Assembly (NCBI GenBank): GCA_024291935.2
Contig: CM044307.1
Span: forward strand, 100,817,461 to 100,881,460
Direction of reading: 5' to 3'
From: Okapia johnstoni
Lineage: Eukaryota; Chordata; Mammalia; Artiodactyla; Giraffidae
DNA length: 64,000 nt
Positions 46,597-58,260 of the stretch are shown piece after piece. The translations under genes were made by a program, and so were the position numbers. The stretch's first letter is position 1. Every line of letters begins with the position of its first letter. A model generated the notes under the pieces. It ran no database searches. It was not told the DNA's origin and saw only the letters and a program-made list of their open reading frames with translations.

Positions 46597-47953
46597 AGAA
46601 CAAAGTTAGTGGAGATGATGGAATTCTAGCTGAACTATTTCAAATCCTAAAAGATGCTGCTGCTAAAGTGCTGCACTCAACATGCCAGCAAATTTGGAAA
46701 ACTCAGCAGTGGCCACAGGACTGGAAAAGGTCAGTTTTCATTCCAATCCCAAAGAAGGGCAATGCCAAAGAATGTTCAAACTACCGCACAATTGTGCTCA
46801 TTTCACATACTAGGCAAGGTAATACTCAAAACCCTTCAAGCTAGGCTTCAACAATGCGTGAACTGACAACTTCCAGTTGTTCAAGCTGGTTTTAGAAAAG
46901 GCAGTGGAACCAGAGATCAAATTGCCAACATCCGCTGGATCACAGAAAAAGCAAGAGAATTCCAGAAAAACATCTACTTCTGCTTCATTGACTACGCTAA
47001 AGCCTTTGACTGTGTGGATCACAACAAACTATGGAAAATTCCTAAAGAGATGGGAATACCAGATCACTTTACCTGCCTCTGTGGCTCAGCTGGTAAAGAA
47101 TCTGCCTGCTAAACAGGAGACCAGGGTTCAATCCTTGGGTTGGGAAGATCCCCTGGAGAAGGGAAAGGCTAACCATTCCAGTAGTCTAGCCTAGAGAATT
47201 CCATGGACAGTCCATGGGGTCGCAAAGAGTCGGACACGACTGAGCGACTTTCACTTTCACTTCACCTACCTGCTTCCTGAGAAATCTATATTCAGGTCAA
47301 AAAGCAACAGTTAGAACCAGACATAGAACAATGGAAGAGTTCAAAATTGGGAAATTATTATCAATGACAGACTTTATCTTCTTGGGCTCCAAAATCATTG
47401 CAGACAGTGACTACAGCTATGAAATTAAAAGACGCTTGCTCCTTGGAAGAAAAGCTACAAGAAACCTAGACCGCATACTAAAAAGCAGAGACATTAATTT
47501 GCCGACAAAGGTCCATATAATCGAAGCTGTGCTTTTTCCAGTAGTCATGTACAGATGTGACAGCTGAACCGTAAAGAAAGCTGAGCACTAAAGAATTGAT
47601 GCTTTTGAACTGTGGTGTTGGAGAAGATTCTTGAGAATCCTCTGGAGAGCAAGGTGATCAAACCAGTCAATCCTAAAGGAAATCAATCCTGAACAGTCAC
47701 TGGAAGGACGGATGGTGAAACTCTAACACTTTGGACAACCTGATGGAAGAGTCGACTCATTGGAAATGATGCTGGGAAAGACTGAGGGCAGGGGGAGAAG
47801 GGGACGACAGAGGATGAGATGGTTGGATGGCATCACTGACTCAATGGACATGAGTTCGAGCAAACTCTGGGATATAATGAAGGACAGAGAAGCCTGGCAT
47901 GCTGTAGTCCATGGGGTCACAAAGAGTTGGACACCACTGAGTAACTGAACTGA
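46597..47953 (+). mobile_element. RTE-BovB (plus), RT core deleted, SINE inside
   Basis: Begins in the RT N-terminal region (gttagtggagatgatggaat, 46602) and ends at a BovB terminus variant. The RT passes motif A ([15 protein letters not shown], about 46986-47012) but is then split by a Bov-tA at 47080-47267. After it, the text jumps at about 47350 from the region before motif B to the SMTDFIFLG-coding part, so motif B and the YADD box are deleted. It lies within an old L1, which resumes at 47957. Confidence 0.93.
47080..47267 (+). mobile_element. Bov-tA SINE (plus) inside BovB
   Basis: tRNA-derived head (gtggctcagctggtaaagaa) and shortened BovA unit ending gagcgactttcactttcact. acctgcctc (47071-47079) and acctgcttc (47268-47276) look like the target duplication of BovB sequence, with one change. 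Confidence 0.94.
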
Positions 47954-47956
47954 TTC

Positions 47957-48680
47957 CAAGTGTGTAATTAAAAGGTTTTGGTATATTCAGAGTTATGCAA
48001 CCATCACCACAATTAATTTTAGAACATTTTTATCACCCTAAAAAGAAATGCTATATCTATTAGCAAATATATGGGAAAAGGACACATATTTCCCCATTTC
48101 CCCTCAATACCTTCAGCCTTTGGCAAACACTAATCTACCATCTGTCTCTATGTATTCACCTATACTGAACATTTCATATAATGGAAACCTACAATATGTG
48201 GTCTTTCGTGACTGGCGCCTTTCACATAGTTTAATGTCTTTAAATTCATCTATGCTGTAGCAAGTATCAGTACTTAGTTTCTTTTTATTGACAAATAACA
48301 TTCCACTGATTTCAATAACAAAACCACCACATTTTATTTATCTATTTATTAGCTGATAGACATTTTGTGTTGGTTCCACTTTTTGGCTATTATGTTAACA
48401 CTGCCATAAACATTAACACACACATTTTGTTTTCAATTCTCTTGATTATATACTTAAGAGAACTGCTAGGTTATATGGCAACTATTCTGCAAGTAATTGA
48501 AAATGGTTGCACCATTTTACATTACCACCAGCAGTGTAGGAGGAATGTAATTTCTCCATACTCCAGTCATACTTGTTATTATCTATTGACTTTATTACAG
48601 TCATTCTATTAGGTGTGAAGTGGTATCTCATCATGGTTTTGATTTGCATGTTCCTGATGGCTAAGCAATTTCACTTTATG
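47957..48680 (-). mobile_element. Old L1 (minus)
   Basis: agttatgcaaccatcaccac (47992), ctcaataccttcagcctttg, ttcacatagtttaatgtctt (48220), gtgttggttccactttttgg (48367) and gaagtggtatctcatcatgg (48617) are the reverse of old L1. Confidence 0.85.
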
Positions 48681-48790
48681 CTAAACTCTGTGAGGGCAGT
48701 GTTGGTATCTCTTTTGTTTAAAGTATATCCTCCCAGTTCTTAATAGTGTGAAACACAGAATAGGCCTTTAACTCTGGTAAGTGAATATAT
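48681..48790 (+). mobile_element. L2 3' end (plus)
   Basis: taaactctgtgagggcagtg (48683) and gaataggcctttaactctgg are L2 3' terminus wording. Confidence 0.6.
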
Positions 48791-49041
48791 AAAAAGATAG
48801 GATGAGTTTAGAAGTATTTTTTTTTCAGGTGTGCATGATAAGAGATATTGACTGTATGTTGGAAGTGGAAGGAGAAAACACAAGACCCTGAGATTGTAGT
48901 TTAGTAAATGGAAGACAGATGATGTAAAAAATAAGATGTACATTATATAAAAAGGAAAACAGAGCATAAAAACAGAACAGCTGAAACTATAAGAATAAAT
49001 GATATGGAAAAGAAAAAATAGAGACACACAGAGAACTTTGG

Positions 49042-49259
49042 GGTTTCCCAGGTGGTTCAATGGTAAAAGAATTTGCCTGCCAATGCAGGAGATGGGGAGT
49101 TGATCCCTGGGTCAGGAAGATCCCCTGGAGAAGGAAATGGCAACCCACTGCAGTATCCTTGCTTGGAAAATCCCATGAACAGAGGAGCCTGGAGGGCTAC
49201 AGTCCATGGGGTCTCAAAGAGTAGGACACAACTTAGCGACTAAACAACAAAACAATGCA
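49042..49259 (+). mobile_element. Bov-tA SINE (plus) with perfect TSD
   Basis: tRNA-derived head and BovA unit, closing cacaacttagcgactaaaca. A perfect 12-bp duplication (agagaactttgg) flanks it at 49030-49041 and 49260-49271. Confidence 0.96.
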
Positions 49260-49309
49260 AGAGAACTTTGGAACATTCTTCTTCAAGAAAGAAAATACGT
49301 GGTCCACTG

Positions 49310-49575
49310 GTGGTCCAATGGTTAAGAAGTCTTCTACCAGTGCAGGGGACATGGGTTCAATTCTTGGTCAAAGACTCTACATGCTGCGGGGCAAGTAAGC
49401 CTATGAGCTGCCACAACTACTGAAGCCAGCATGTCTAGAGCCTGTGCTCCACAAAAGCAGTCACCACAATAAGAGGCCCACGCACCTCAACAAAGAGTCA
49501 CCCCTGCAACTAGAGAAAACCCACCAGCAGCAGTGAAGACCCAGTACAGCCAAAAACAAATAAATAAGTACATAA
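49310..49575 (+). mobile_element. CHR-2 type SINE (plus)
   Basis: tRNA-Glu-derived head (tggtggtccaatggttaaga, ggggacatgggttcaattct), then body (gagctgccacaactactgaa, gcagtgaagacccagtacag) and an AAAT-rich tail. Confidence 0.92.
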
Positions 49576-49689
49576 AATTTAAGAAGAAAGAAAGAGACCA
49601 GAACAAGAAACCAAATAGGAGCATTCAGGAAACAAGGATGGAACAGGGTCAAGAAAGATTCAAGTCACCTGTTAAGTTCCTTGTAACTT

Positions 49690-49890
49690 AAACATAGCCT
49701 TCTCAGGGATGTCTTTCCTGATATTCTAGGTTAAGTCCTCCCAGTGAAAAAAATTCATTTCACCCTAGATCTCTATTCTACATTTTCTGGCACCTCCTCT
49801 TGATTATACACTACATGCAGACAGGGATCTTATGCTAGACATATGATAAATAATGATTTATATATTTGTTTATGAATGAGTTAATCACTA
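49690..49890 (+). mobile_element. L2 3' end (plus)
   Basis: cagggatgtctttcctgata (49704), agacagggatcttatgctag and gaatgagttaatcac keep L2 3' order. Confidence 0.6.
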
Positions 49891-50098
49891 CATGAATAAC
49901 AGCATCATTTATCAGTAAATACAAATACTGTGTAATATTTCAAACTTACAAACAAACTTTATTAACACACAGAGTAATAAAATAGATTTTCCTATAGGTA
50001 CCTCAGAGAAGGAAGATGACATTATCACATTATGAAAGCAATATGTGTGTCAGCCAGAGTACTTTCAGGGTTAGTTTTCTGTGTTCATTATACTAGAG

Positions 50099-50317
50099 TG
50101 AGTGTGTCAGTGCTCAGTCGCTAAGTCATAGTCAACTCTTTACCACCCCAAGGACTGTAGCTAGCCAGGCACCTCTTCCATGGGATTTCCCAAACAAGAA
50201 TACTACAGGGGATTGCCATTTCCTACTCCAAGGGATCTTTCTGACCCAGGGAGTAAATCCGCATCTCCTGCATTGGCAGGTAGATTCTTTACCACTGTGC
50301 CACCTAGGAGGCCTGCA
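50099..50317 (-). mobile_element. Bov-tA SINE (minus) with TSD
   Basis: BovA in reverse (ggactgtagctagccaggca) then the tRNA head (tctcctgcattggcaggtag). A perfect 10-bp duplication (tatactagag) flanks it at 50089-50098 and 50318-50327. Confidence 0.95.
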
Positions 50318-50327
50318 TATACTAGAG

Positions 50328-50671
50328 ATTTTACTAAAAATATCTTCTGAATAAACAAGCATTAGAACAGTATGCTATCTTGGGCAAAACATATAAAATT
50401 GCAAGTAAAATCTCCAAGAAATAATCTGAACAATATAGTTTCATGAGAAAGATATACATAGTATAATATCTACCATTATCATGAGAAAATGAAAGTATAC
50501 TATTCATCGTCAGACAACTAGGAAAACAAACTCTAGGAATGTGCACGTGTATTCACACAGTGGACCTAATATTCATTATCACAGAAATATTTCTAAAAAT
50601 GTATAATTCAAAAACAGGTGATAAACCAGAAAATTGAATATAATCTCATTTTTAAAAATTATATATTGGAT
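50328..50671. other. Unassigned AT-rich sequence
   Basis: No gene-like frame or nameable repeat between two SINEs. Confidence 0.35.
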
Positions 50672-50682
50672 AGAGACAGATA

Positions 50683-50815
50683 TGGAGAAGGAAATGGAAA
50701 CCCAATCCAGTGTTCTTGCCTGGAGAATCCCAGGGAAGGGGGAGCCTGGTGGGCTGTTGTCTGTGGGGTCGCACAGAGTGTGACATGACTGATGTGACTT
50801 AGCAGCAGCAGCAGC
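50683..50815 (+). mobile_element. Bov-A SINE monomer (plus) with TSD
   Basis: One BovA unit (ggagaaggaaatggaaaccc to gtgacttagcagcagcagca). agagacagata (50672-50682) and agagacggata (50816-50826) flank it, an 11-bp duplication with one change. Confidence 0.95.
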
Positions 50816-50847
50816 AGAGACGGATAAAGGGAGTCTACTGAAGTTTT

Positions 50848-51286
50848 AAATGGGGGCTGGCTATAAACTAATGCATATATATGGAATTTGAAAGATGGTA
50901 ACGGTAACCCTATATGCGAGACAGAATAAGAGACACAGATGCATAGAACAGTCTTGTGGACTCTGAGGAAGAAGGTGAGGGTGGGACGTTCTGGGACAAC
51001 AGCATTGAAACATGTATATTATCATATGTGAAGCGGAACACCATTCCATGTTCTATGCACGAGACAAATGCTCAGGGCTGGGGCATTGGGATGACCCAGA
51101 GGGATGGGATGGGGAGGGAGGTGGGAGGGGGGTTCAGGATAGGGAACACATGTAAACCCATGGCTGATTCATGTCAATATATGGCAAAAACTATTACAAT
51201 ATTGTAAAGTAATTAGCCCCCAACTAAAATAAATAAATTTATTAAAATAAAAAAAAAATAATAAAATAATAAATGGGGGCTGGCTA
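50848..51286 (+). mobile_element. Young 5'-truncated L1 with perfect 16-bp TSD
   Basis: The body (50864-51270) is the 3' end of a ruminant L1 (gcatatatatggaatttgaa, the G-rich stretch at 51080-51135, then gtaaagtaattagcccccaa) with an A-rich tail. A perfect 16-bp duplication (aaatgggggctggcta) is at 50848-50863 and 51271-51286. The left site reads tttt|aaat, the usual L1 endonuclease target type. An 83-codon frame in it is not meaningful. Confidence 0.97.
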
Positions 51287-53137
51287 AGCTCCATGCCTGA
51301 GAACTTGAATAGCATTTTTCTTTTTTTATATTCTTCTATGAGTCTTTAATTACTTACATAATTATTCTTCAATTTTTGTTTCAGATAAAATACATACAAA
51401 ACAACAAACTTGAAAGTAAGCCATGTTTAAAAACAAAATAGAGATGGTGATGACAAAAAGCAAAAATAGAAGGCAATGAAAGCTTATTACTTGAGACATT
51501 TTCATGAGCATGCTTTTCTCAACCACATTGAGAAAATCAGAAATTTAAAGACATTTTAGCGTTTAAAGAAAAAAAAGATGGCTGAAAGAGTTAAATAGCA
51601 ATCGACATTATGAAAGGGAAAAAACTTGAATATGAGGCAAAATTTTTATGCAGATCATTTCACGAAATTAGAAAGGCTATAAACTGTAGAACATATCATC
51701 TGTTCTAATTTTAAGAAAAACAGTACAAATGAACATATCTTTGAAAAAATCAATAATGAAATACAGAGTCATGATTTAGCAACAGGAGCATCAAAATCTT
51801 TTGTGGAAAACACATTCACTAAAAAAAAAGACCATAGTCAATTCACAAACTATATAAGCTACTGACTTGTTTCATGCAAAATTTAGAACAGAAACAAAGA
51901 GAACACAAAGTTAATCATAAAGAAATTCTGAAGCATACTAAAATCCAAACAATGCAATTAAGAGTTGACTAAAATCCAAGATGGACTCTTTATGACCATG
52001 TTCCAATTAAGAATAACCTTTTTAGAAAACACCATTCAATTACTGATAGTATTTATTAACATGATTCCCCACATCTACTTTATTCACCAAACATGTCTCC
52101 AATGTCTATCATTTTCAAAATTCACAAACTCTCCCCCAAAAAGTAAACACCACACAGGATATTCAAAAGAAGCTTCTGGAGCTGAAGCTCCAATAGAAAA
52201 GTTCCAGAAATGTTCCAAACAAAAAGTAGAAATACTAGATTAAGTTTAGAACCATCTAAAATAATTTTGAAGGCTAATAAAATGTATATACTTTAGTTTG
52301 TTTACTACAAAGTAAAGGTAACTGATGTGTGTATTTGTTTTAACAATTATTCCAGGAAATATACTTTCCCATATGGTTAACTTCTAAAAAGGTATCAATT
52401 CACAAAATTTCTCCTTTGCACTATTCAAGTATTCAAGAAAATGATATAAACTTTCTACAATCTTATCATTTTCTTTTGTTAGGAAACATGTTAAACATGT
52501 ATTTTCAGCTCATATGAATTAATAATTAAGTCAAAGTAACACTTTTTAGTCAGTGAAGCTCTCTCCCCATGGAATATCTCCCATAATGCACATAATGCAT
52601 TTAAATAGATTACCCAAAAGGTGACAGCTGAGGAATGCCTTCATCTCTTTCCATGGTTTCTACTGAACGTAATTTGAAAAATGCCTATATAACACATGAC
52701 AATGTGGAATGTCTCCACCCATGAAAGAGCATTCAAATCAAGCAAGCAAACAGGGCAGTAACAGAGCTCAACTTTGTCTTTTTATGGTTAGCCAGCACAA
52801 TAATGAAAAGATAAACAACCAAAATACTAATAAGGTCAGAAAAATACTGACATACAGGGATCCAAAGTGAAAGCGTTGTTTAGTGAAAACTGTGAATAAA
52901 ATCATTAGAAAATATGAATTAGCTTCTAATGACAGGATGCTAGGGGTTCCATTTCTAAACCAACACTCAATGAGTTGTTTAAAGAAATTCATTTTTTAAA
53001 GTATGTTACATAAACTGGTCAAAATTCTACTTATTGGTAATCAGAAACACATTCATTGCAAGAAAAAATCTAAGATCCTGCTAAATTCTGATTGTAATAA
53101 TGGTTACCTTTATACTGTAATTATAAAGTAAAACGTC
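51287..53137. other. Unassigned AT-rich sequence
   Basis: No gene or repeat that I can name. The 92-codon plus frame (51965-52243) is open but has no motif I recognise. A-rich in its first half. Confidence 0.3.
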
Positions 53138-53440
53138 AGTATAAAGAATCTGCCTGCAACGCAGGAGACCCTGGTTCAATTCCTGGGTCGGGAAGATCCG
53201 CTGGAGAAGGGATAAGCTACCCACTCCAGGATTCCTGAGCTTCCCTCGTGGCTCAGCTGCAGGCTCCTGCCTGCAATGCAGGAGACCTGGGTTGGATCCC
53301 TGAGTTGGGAAGATCCCCTAGAGAAGGGAAAGGCTACCCATTCCAGTATTCTGGCCTGGAGAATTCCATGTACTATATAGTCTTCAGTCCATGGGGTCAC
53401 AACGAGTCGGACATGACTGAGTGACTTTCACACACTTTTT
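53138..53440 (+). mobile_element. Bov-tA SINE with duplicated head (plus)
   Basis: Two tRNA-derived heads in series (aatctgcctgcaacgcagga near 53147; ctgcctgcaatgcaggagac near 53267) before the BovA end (gagtcggacatgactgagtg). Confidence 0.92.
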
Positions 53441-55210
53441 CATTAGAATATTTTTAATGTTTGCTCACACAAACTGTCATCATTTTGTTCTCTATGAACT
53501 CTGGTCTTCACAAGATAGTCTACTGTGTTCATTTTTTAAAGAATCAACATTTACTGTGCACCCGCTAAAATAAAATGCAGACACCAAAGGGGATTTACAG
53601 AAAAATGAATCAAAGTTCCCAATTGAAGGAATTCACTATTCTGTCTGGAGATAAGATACACTAACAATAGCAGGTAGTGTACAAGTGCCAAACTTAGGGT
53701 TTAAACAGTAAGGGAAAAAAATTACTGTGCACCCCAGTGGTCAATGCTTTGAGCTGTACCTTAACATAAATAAGCTGGGAAATACATTCCAGAGAACGAT
53801 TACACATTTATGTAAATATAAATATGAAACCAGTGGTTCCTACAGAAAGCTTTCATGCGTCTTCTGAATCTCTTCAGATAAACTCTTTTTTTTGCTCCTT
53901 ATCGGGTGATCAGGAACAAGGCACTTGCATCCTGTGACACTGCATGCCACCACCTGTACTCTCTCCCATATCCTACCAAATGGAGAACGTCAGGAATAAA
54001 GTTTTGAAATCTGCTCACCTTCAATTACTCTACCTCATGAAGGATTATCAAGTACATCTGTTCTCAGTATAGCAATAATCTTACATATTGATAGATGAGT
54101 CCCTACAGTCCTTCATTTGGATACTAATTATTTTGTTAAAGTATTTCTTTTATGAAATGATGATGGTAGGTGACAAAGCTGTTTGTTTTTAATGCCCTAA
54201 CACAACACAAAAATTAGGTTCTCCTCTTTCAGTCATGAAAATAAAAAACAAAAACCATCTTACTGGTCCATGAAATGTAAAATTCTGGGAACCAATGACT
54301 TGATAGGCAACAAGGAAATCATGTTTCAAATGGTGCTCTCAGTCATTAACCAACAAGAAAAAAAAAAAATTCTACTGCCTTTTCCAAGGAAAGATCTGAA
54401 ATATAATTTGAATAAATTTTGCAAGATGATTTAAGGAACAGAATATACTTATGACTTGGATATTCCTACTAACTAAAGGCTTCTGATTAAAATCAAATAT
54501 GATAAATATTTAAAAGGTTCACTAATTCAGAAGTTAATTCAGGTAACTTTACTAGCATTTCATGTAAAGTCTTAAGTCCTAATTTTAAATACCAATAATC
54601 ACTGTACAGAAATTTTCAGAAGATTAAGCTAAACAGTAGTGACAAGCCAGTGCTTGCTTGCTTGCTTTCCTTCATTAATTATCACTGATAAAGAGTCTAC
54701 CTATAACTTACATCTTTTCATTGAAAAAGTTGTATGTGTAGGTATGAAACATTTACTTTAAATGAGTACATAAAAATGCCTAGAGCATTAGTATAAATTA
54801 CTATTAGGGTAAAGAAAAATTAAGATTTTAAAGACTAAATAAACTATGTTCTTTAAAAAGAATTCTGTTGCTGTTGTAACTTCCTTTCTACCTTCCCAAA
54901 GCACTTATCAAAGATTATGCACATAATAGTCAGTCAAAAACAATCTTGGCAGTTCCTAAAATTTAGGATACATTTTGAGATGAATTTAGATATAGTATTA
55001 CTGCATTTCAATTACCACAGAAAGCTCTTAAAAGTTTTGACTAGTTAAAATAAAAGTAGATGAAGAAAAATTATATCTATGTACACGTGTTTCATTTGAT
55101 TCTCTGCTAATTACCATAGAAAAACTTCCAACTACTAATCATCAACCATAATGACTGAGAGATTTAAGAATACTTTCTTCTTCAGACTTAAAGGTCATGT
55201 AGCTGTGTTA
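53441..55210. other. Unassigned AT-rich sequence
   Basis: No gene-like frame. A short GCTT repeat lies near 54652-54665. Otherwise nothing I can name. Confidence 0.35.
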
Positions 55211-55422
55211 ACACTTCCCTGATGGCTCAGTGATAAAGAATCCACTTGCCAAGCAGGACACCAGAGTTCTATCCCTGGGCTGGGAAGATCCCCTGGAGAA
55301 GGAAATGGCGACCCACCCCAGTACTATTGTCTGGGAAATCCCATAGGCAAAGAAGTGTGGCGGGCTACCGTCCATGCGGCTGCAGAGTCGGACACGACTT
55401 AGCCACTAAGCAGTCACAGCAC
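55211..55422 (+). mobile_element. Bov-tA SINE (plus)
   Basis: tRNA-derived head (cttccctgatggctcagtga) and BovA unit ending gagtcggacacgacttagcc. Flanks gtgttaa appear on both sides. Confidence 0.94.
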
Positions 55423-55439
55423 AGTGTTAAATACGTTTG

Positions 55440-55600
55440 AGCTCTTATATGCCTGTGTCAGAACTAAGCTGTCATTTATTATCTTGGTAACCTTGAGCAA
55501 GAGAAAACGGACTTGTGAGAATTAAGTGAGATATTGGTTATAAAACTATCATAGTATTTCACAAACAACAAATCCTCAGCAAATGTTCACCAGCCAATCC
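55440..55600 (+). repeat. MIR-like fragment (plus), weak
   Basis: ggtaaccttgagcaagagaa (55486), then gagaattaagtgagatattg (55517) and a caacaaatcctcagcaaatg end, in MIR order but diverged with a deletion. Confidence 0.5.
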
Positions 55601-57244
55601 CCCTTCTCAAGGCAACACTGAGATAATGTAACACTACATAGTCAACTGCAACTTAGAAGAAACTCAAAATAACTGATGGAGATCTTAAACTTTTCAAGAA
55701 GATATATGCCAATACTGCATTTACCAACACAATTATGGAGCACCCCCAGGCCCCACCCCGCTAAACTTTCAAAAGAAAAGTGGAGTGAAAACTACAATTT
55801 TCAGCAGGTAGAAAGGCAAAGAAAATAGCAATGCTGGGAACTGTCAAGAAGTAACATGTTACAGAAGTAGCAAAACAATGTTCTATATCTTACCTCCCTC
55901 CAAAGGTTTCTAAGGGTTTCTATCTTTTTAAATTATCTAACTAGACAGTTTTTAAAGTACATCTCCTATGTGAACAGCCTTGTAAGATGTGGTAAGAAAC
56001 AGATATTCAAAAAAAGTTTTTTCCTCTATTCCATTTAATGTTTCTACCTAGCTACACTAGAAAACGCTCAGTCACAGCTTGCAATCACACTGTAGCTGAA
56101 AGCACATGAAAGATGGTCTTGGTTATGACACTGCAAAGTCAGACCACAAGACTGTTGCCAGGAAGTGCAAAGGCATCAGCTGCAGAGAAGGCATCCTAAC
56201 AGCAGCACTGTGGGCACTGGTGATCTACCAGCATACCCCATATATGGCTAGGGTTTCCATTTATTTGCAGGAAGGGAGGGGCCAGTTCAGGGTTAGTTTT
56301 GTTTAGGTTTTATTTTTTATGGTTAGGATGTTTTCAATAAAAGGTCTGAAGAGCTATAAGCAACTTAAGTTATGTAGAAAAAGTAAACTGTACTTTTTTA
56401 AACACAGATTTTAATATTGTTTATAGGGGATCCAATAGATTCTTCTAAGATCTTAATATCCCCCACCAAAAAAATAGTTAAGTAAACAATTATAAACTCT
56501 ACATTCAGTTTTAAAGAGGTTTCTCATATATAACAATTACACTATTCTCTAACAAGACTCTATCAGCTACTTCCAGTCTCTTTTCCTTTTGGTTGGAAAA
56601 CACTTTAAGTAGCCCCATTAGAATACTATTTAAAAGAGAGTTACATTTCAGATTATGATTCAGTGAAAATGGCTTGGCTGAGAAGATTAAGCACTTAAGA
56701 AAAGACCACACAAAAGTATTTCTTTTACTGACTTCAAGAGGGGAGTCACATATTTATCAAAGAAGCTTCAAATGGCTCTTCTAGAAGTAGATAAAATTCA
56801 TATTTTAAGAGCAAAGGGATGCAATATTAAACTTATCTCCAAGTCTGTCTGTACTGAAAAGTAAAAGGGAAACTTTATTTTAAAATTATAATAGCATAGA
56901 ACATGGATTTAATTCTACTCTGTAGTATTCTGCCATAGGACCTAGTTCAGATCCTTATCAAGAAGCAGCCAATTAACTGATAACTAAAGCGAGTATTTTT
57001 CTATCTCTTAATCAACAGGTAAATTGGTTTAGGGTATTTTTTTTAACAGGAAGAAGGTTAATATTTTAGAAAGTTTTAAATCTCAAGATATTAAAAATAT
57101 CTGTTGAGAAGATTGACAAGTTCAACCATGTGCTAGAATTATACCTAAGTATCTGGGTGCAAATGTTCGAATGATCGATCTTACAACACACAAACAACTA
57201 TAAAACTTCCTATCTATGATATGAGGTAAAAGATAAAATTAATC
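55601..57244. other. Unassigned sequence with a less AT-rich patch
   Basis: Repeat-poor. 56100-56290 is noticeably less AT-rich and holds a 66-codon plus frame (56106-56306) that I cannot assign. No other feature. Confidence 0.35.
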
Positions 57245-58260
57245 ATTCTTTAGTGAGCACCTACTATGTGCCAGGATGTGGAAATATAAAAATGTGGAAG
57301 ATTGGGTTCTTACAGTTGCCCACAGGGAAGACAAAATTTAAAACACACACTACTCAGTAAGAAACGGTTTAATGGCAGCAAAAAAGCAAAACATAAGATA
57401 AAATGAGTATCCCAAAGGAGAGTCTCTCCAGTGAAACAGTATTATATAAACTCAAAGGACAGAAAGAGCATTTCTGGATGGCAACTCGGTTGAACCCTGA
57501 AGAATGACCAGGATTTTGACTGGCAAAGAGGGAGGGAGTATGGTGGTGGAAAAGGCAAGACTGTAGATACAGAAGTAAAAAAAGTAAAAGATGTAACACA
57601 GTGGAGATACATCAGATATTAAGTAAATAGTGAAACACTTTAAATCTGAATTTATGGAGAGGAGTGACACAATCAAAATGGTAGTTAAAAGATTAATGTG
57701 ATAGCATTATGAATGCTGGACTGGATCGACCACGGAGAAGAGGCAGGGAAAGCAATTAGGCTGTTACTGTACTCTAGGTATAAAGATAATAAAGGTATGA
57801 CCTAGATTGATAATGAGTGGCAAGAATTGATGAAAAGGCAGTTATGAATACTGATTGGATATATGTAGGCAAGGGGATAAGTAGATAATAATTAAAATGG
57901 TTAAAACTTAATCTAGAGATTAATGACATCGTATCATCAACAGAGGCATCAATGAGAATAGGCCTGAAAAAATTTCATTTCAAGTTGAATATAAAGAAAT
58001 TCCTGATACTGACATAAATAAATAGTTGCTATTCTATGGCAAAGGGGGTGGACCTCTATTTACTATATCTCTACTTGAAGATATACTTTAAAATATAAAA
58101 TCACAATATATTGAATTATATTTTACTTAACACTGTGTCATCAGTAGAAAAATGGAAATGAAGGATTGGAGCTCTGCAGCAGTGTTTGAACTGGAAACTG
58201 ACTGGGAAGTCACAGATACAGAGGAAGCAGAAATCAAAAGGCTAAACTCAAACAGTTAGA
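57245..58260 (-). mobile_element. L2 (minus), about 1 kb
   Basis: Reverse L2 from its 3' end: gtgagcacctactatgtgcc (57254), ggatggcaactcggttgaac, then gcattatgaatgctggactg (57704) and aagaggcagggaaagcaatt (57738), and further diverged wording to about 58260. Confidence 0.65.

Noticed and set aside
51965..52243. 92-codon plus frame as a pseudogene
   Set aside because: No motif recognised and no A-tail or target duplication seen to support a processed copy.
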